Shown one piece after another: positions 63,870 to 64,000 of a stretch of DNA of 64,000 bases (position 1 is its first letter; every line of letters starts with the position of its first letter). The stretch is from Parabacteroides sp. PF5-6 (GTDB lineage: Bacteria; Bacteroidota; Bacteroidia; Bacteroidales; Tannerellaceae): assembly GCF_029504695.1 (NCBI RefSeq), contig NZ_JAQFIN010000001.1, positions 186,001-250,000 of the forward strand, written 5' to 3'. The translations under genes and the position numbers were made by a program. A model generated the notes under the pieces. That model was given only the letters and a program-made list of their open reading frames with translations. It was not told the origin of the DNA and did not search any database.

Positions 63870-64000
63870 TTAGAGAATACCCTGAGCCATCATGGCTTTG
63901 GATACTTTCATGAATCCGGCGATGTTGGCGCCTTTCACATAGTTGACGAAGCCGTCGGGTTGTGTCCCGTATTTGGTGCATTGCGTGTGGATAGACTTCA
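63870..64000 (-). CDS. gdhA: NADP-type glutamate dehydrogenase, 3' end
   Basis: The last 43 codons of a gene that runs out of the window. The frame ends GFVNYVKGANIAGF and KVSKAMMAQGIL before TAA (63872-63870), the characteristic C-terminus of hexameric glutamate dehydrogenase (NYVxGANIAGFxKVAxAMxAQG). It joins ammonia to 2-oxoglutarate. Too short for other checks. Confidence 0.85.
   Translation of the reverse strand, partial: KSIHTQCTKYGTQPDGFVNYVKGANIAGFMKVSKAMMAQGIL

Overview
The window reads as a chromosomal segment of a gut-type Bacteroidales, most likely Tannerellaceae/Parabacteroides. The evidence is about twenty promoters with the Bacteroidota -7 box TAnnTTTG placed a short way before start codons, many lipoproteins, an LruC-domain protein, a T9SS-type C-terminal domain on a secreted protease, a standalone OMP-family receptor, and a mannobiose epimerase / mannosylglucose phosphorylase module as known from Bacteroides fragilis. 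The genus is an inference; the order is well supported. No phage, plasmid or insertion sequence is seen.

Layout. 1-4314: mannan utilisation (GH130 phosphorylase, GPH symporter, mannobiose 2-epimerase, GH26 mannanase). 4348-6624: L-serine dehydratase and a GH43 lipoprotein. 6696-13696: TetR-controlled tripartite efflux operon (TolC-type protein, HlyD-type lipoprotein, two ABC ATPases, two ABC-2 permeases; like ybhGFSR). 13986-14526: ParE/RelE-type toxin-antitoxin pair. 14529-17492: GntP permease, RidA and a D-threonine-aldolase-type enzyme. 17493-18994: mgtE with a structured leader. 19081-24847: dipeptidase, LruC lipoprotein, GtrA/GtrB-like pair with an unknown partner. 24931-25387: candidate small RNA and tRNA-Pro. 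25809-28845: two divergent operons of unknown function around a LytTR regulator. 28877-31403: ADP-ribosylglycohydrolase fusion, GH25 lysozyme, macro-like protein. 31638-36777: a large secreted protease broken by a one-base frameshift. 37255-47731: methyltransferase, miaA-kdsA, hybrid-input sensor kinase, gap with a tiny upstream lipoprotein gene, envelope-stress-like trio, prmA, ABC-F ATPase. 47879-51000: nhaD, MurNAc kinase, murQ. 51045-57444: DNA glycosylase-like protein, GT2, lipid A-type acyltransferase, mtaB, acyl-CoA ligase. 57578-61408: outer-membrane receptor and guaB. 61540-63704: MurU-like nucleotidyltransferase and an AmgK-RapZ fusion. 63870-64000: end of gdhA.

The functional themes are plant mannan use, peptidoglycan sugar and D-amino acid salvage (MurK-MurQ, AmgK-MurU, dipeptidase, D-TA, RidA), envelope glycolipid synthesis, and ADP-ribose handling.

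The most unusual content is between the genes. Five arrays of palindromic units repeat at about 22 bp; four of them lie 79-117 bp upstream of a -7 box, and two 46 kb apart share the same core. Three loci hold 9-bp tandem repeats folded into long hairpins, several gene junctions are built from 7-bp AATTnnn repeats, one REP-like double arm carries compensated base changes, and one locus is a 280-bp inverted-repeat element. The best candidates for an undescribed regulatory system are the mgtE leader (a 14-codon acidic/proline leader peptide followed by two mutually exclusive hairpins that hide or expose the translation start), the perfectly mirrored LytTR operator, and the 22-bp arrays. All of this rests on reading the sequence by eye; no search or folding program was run.
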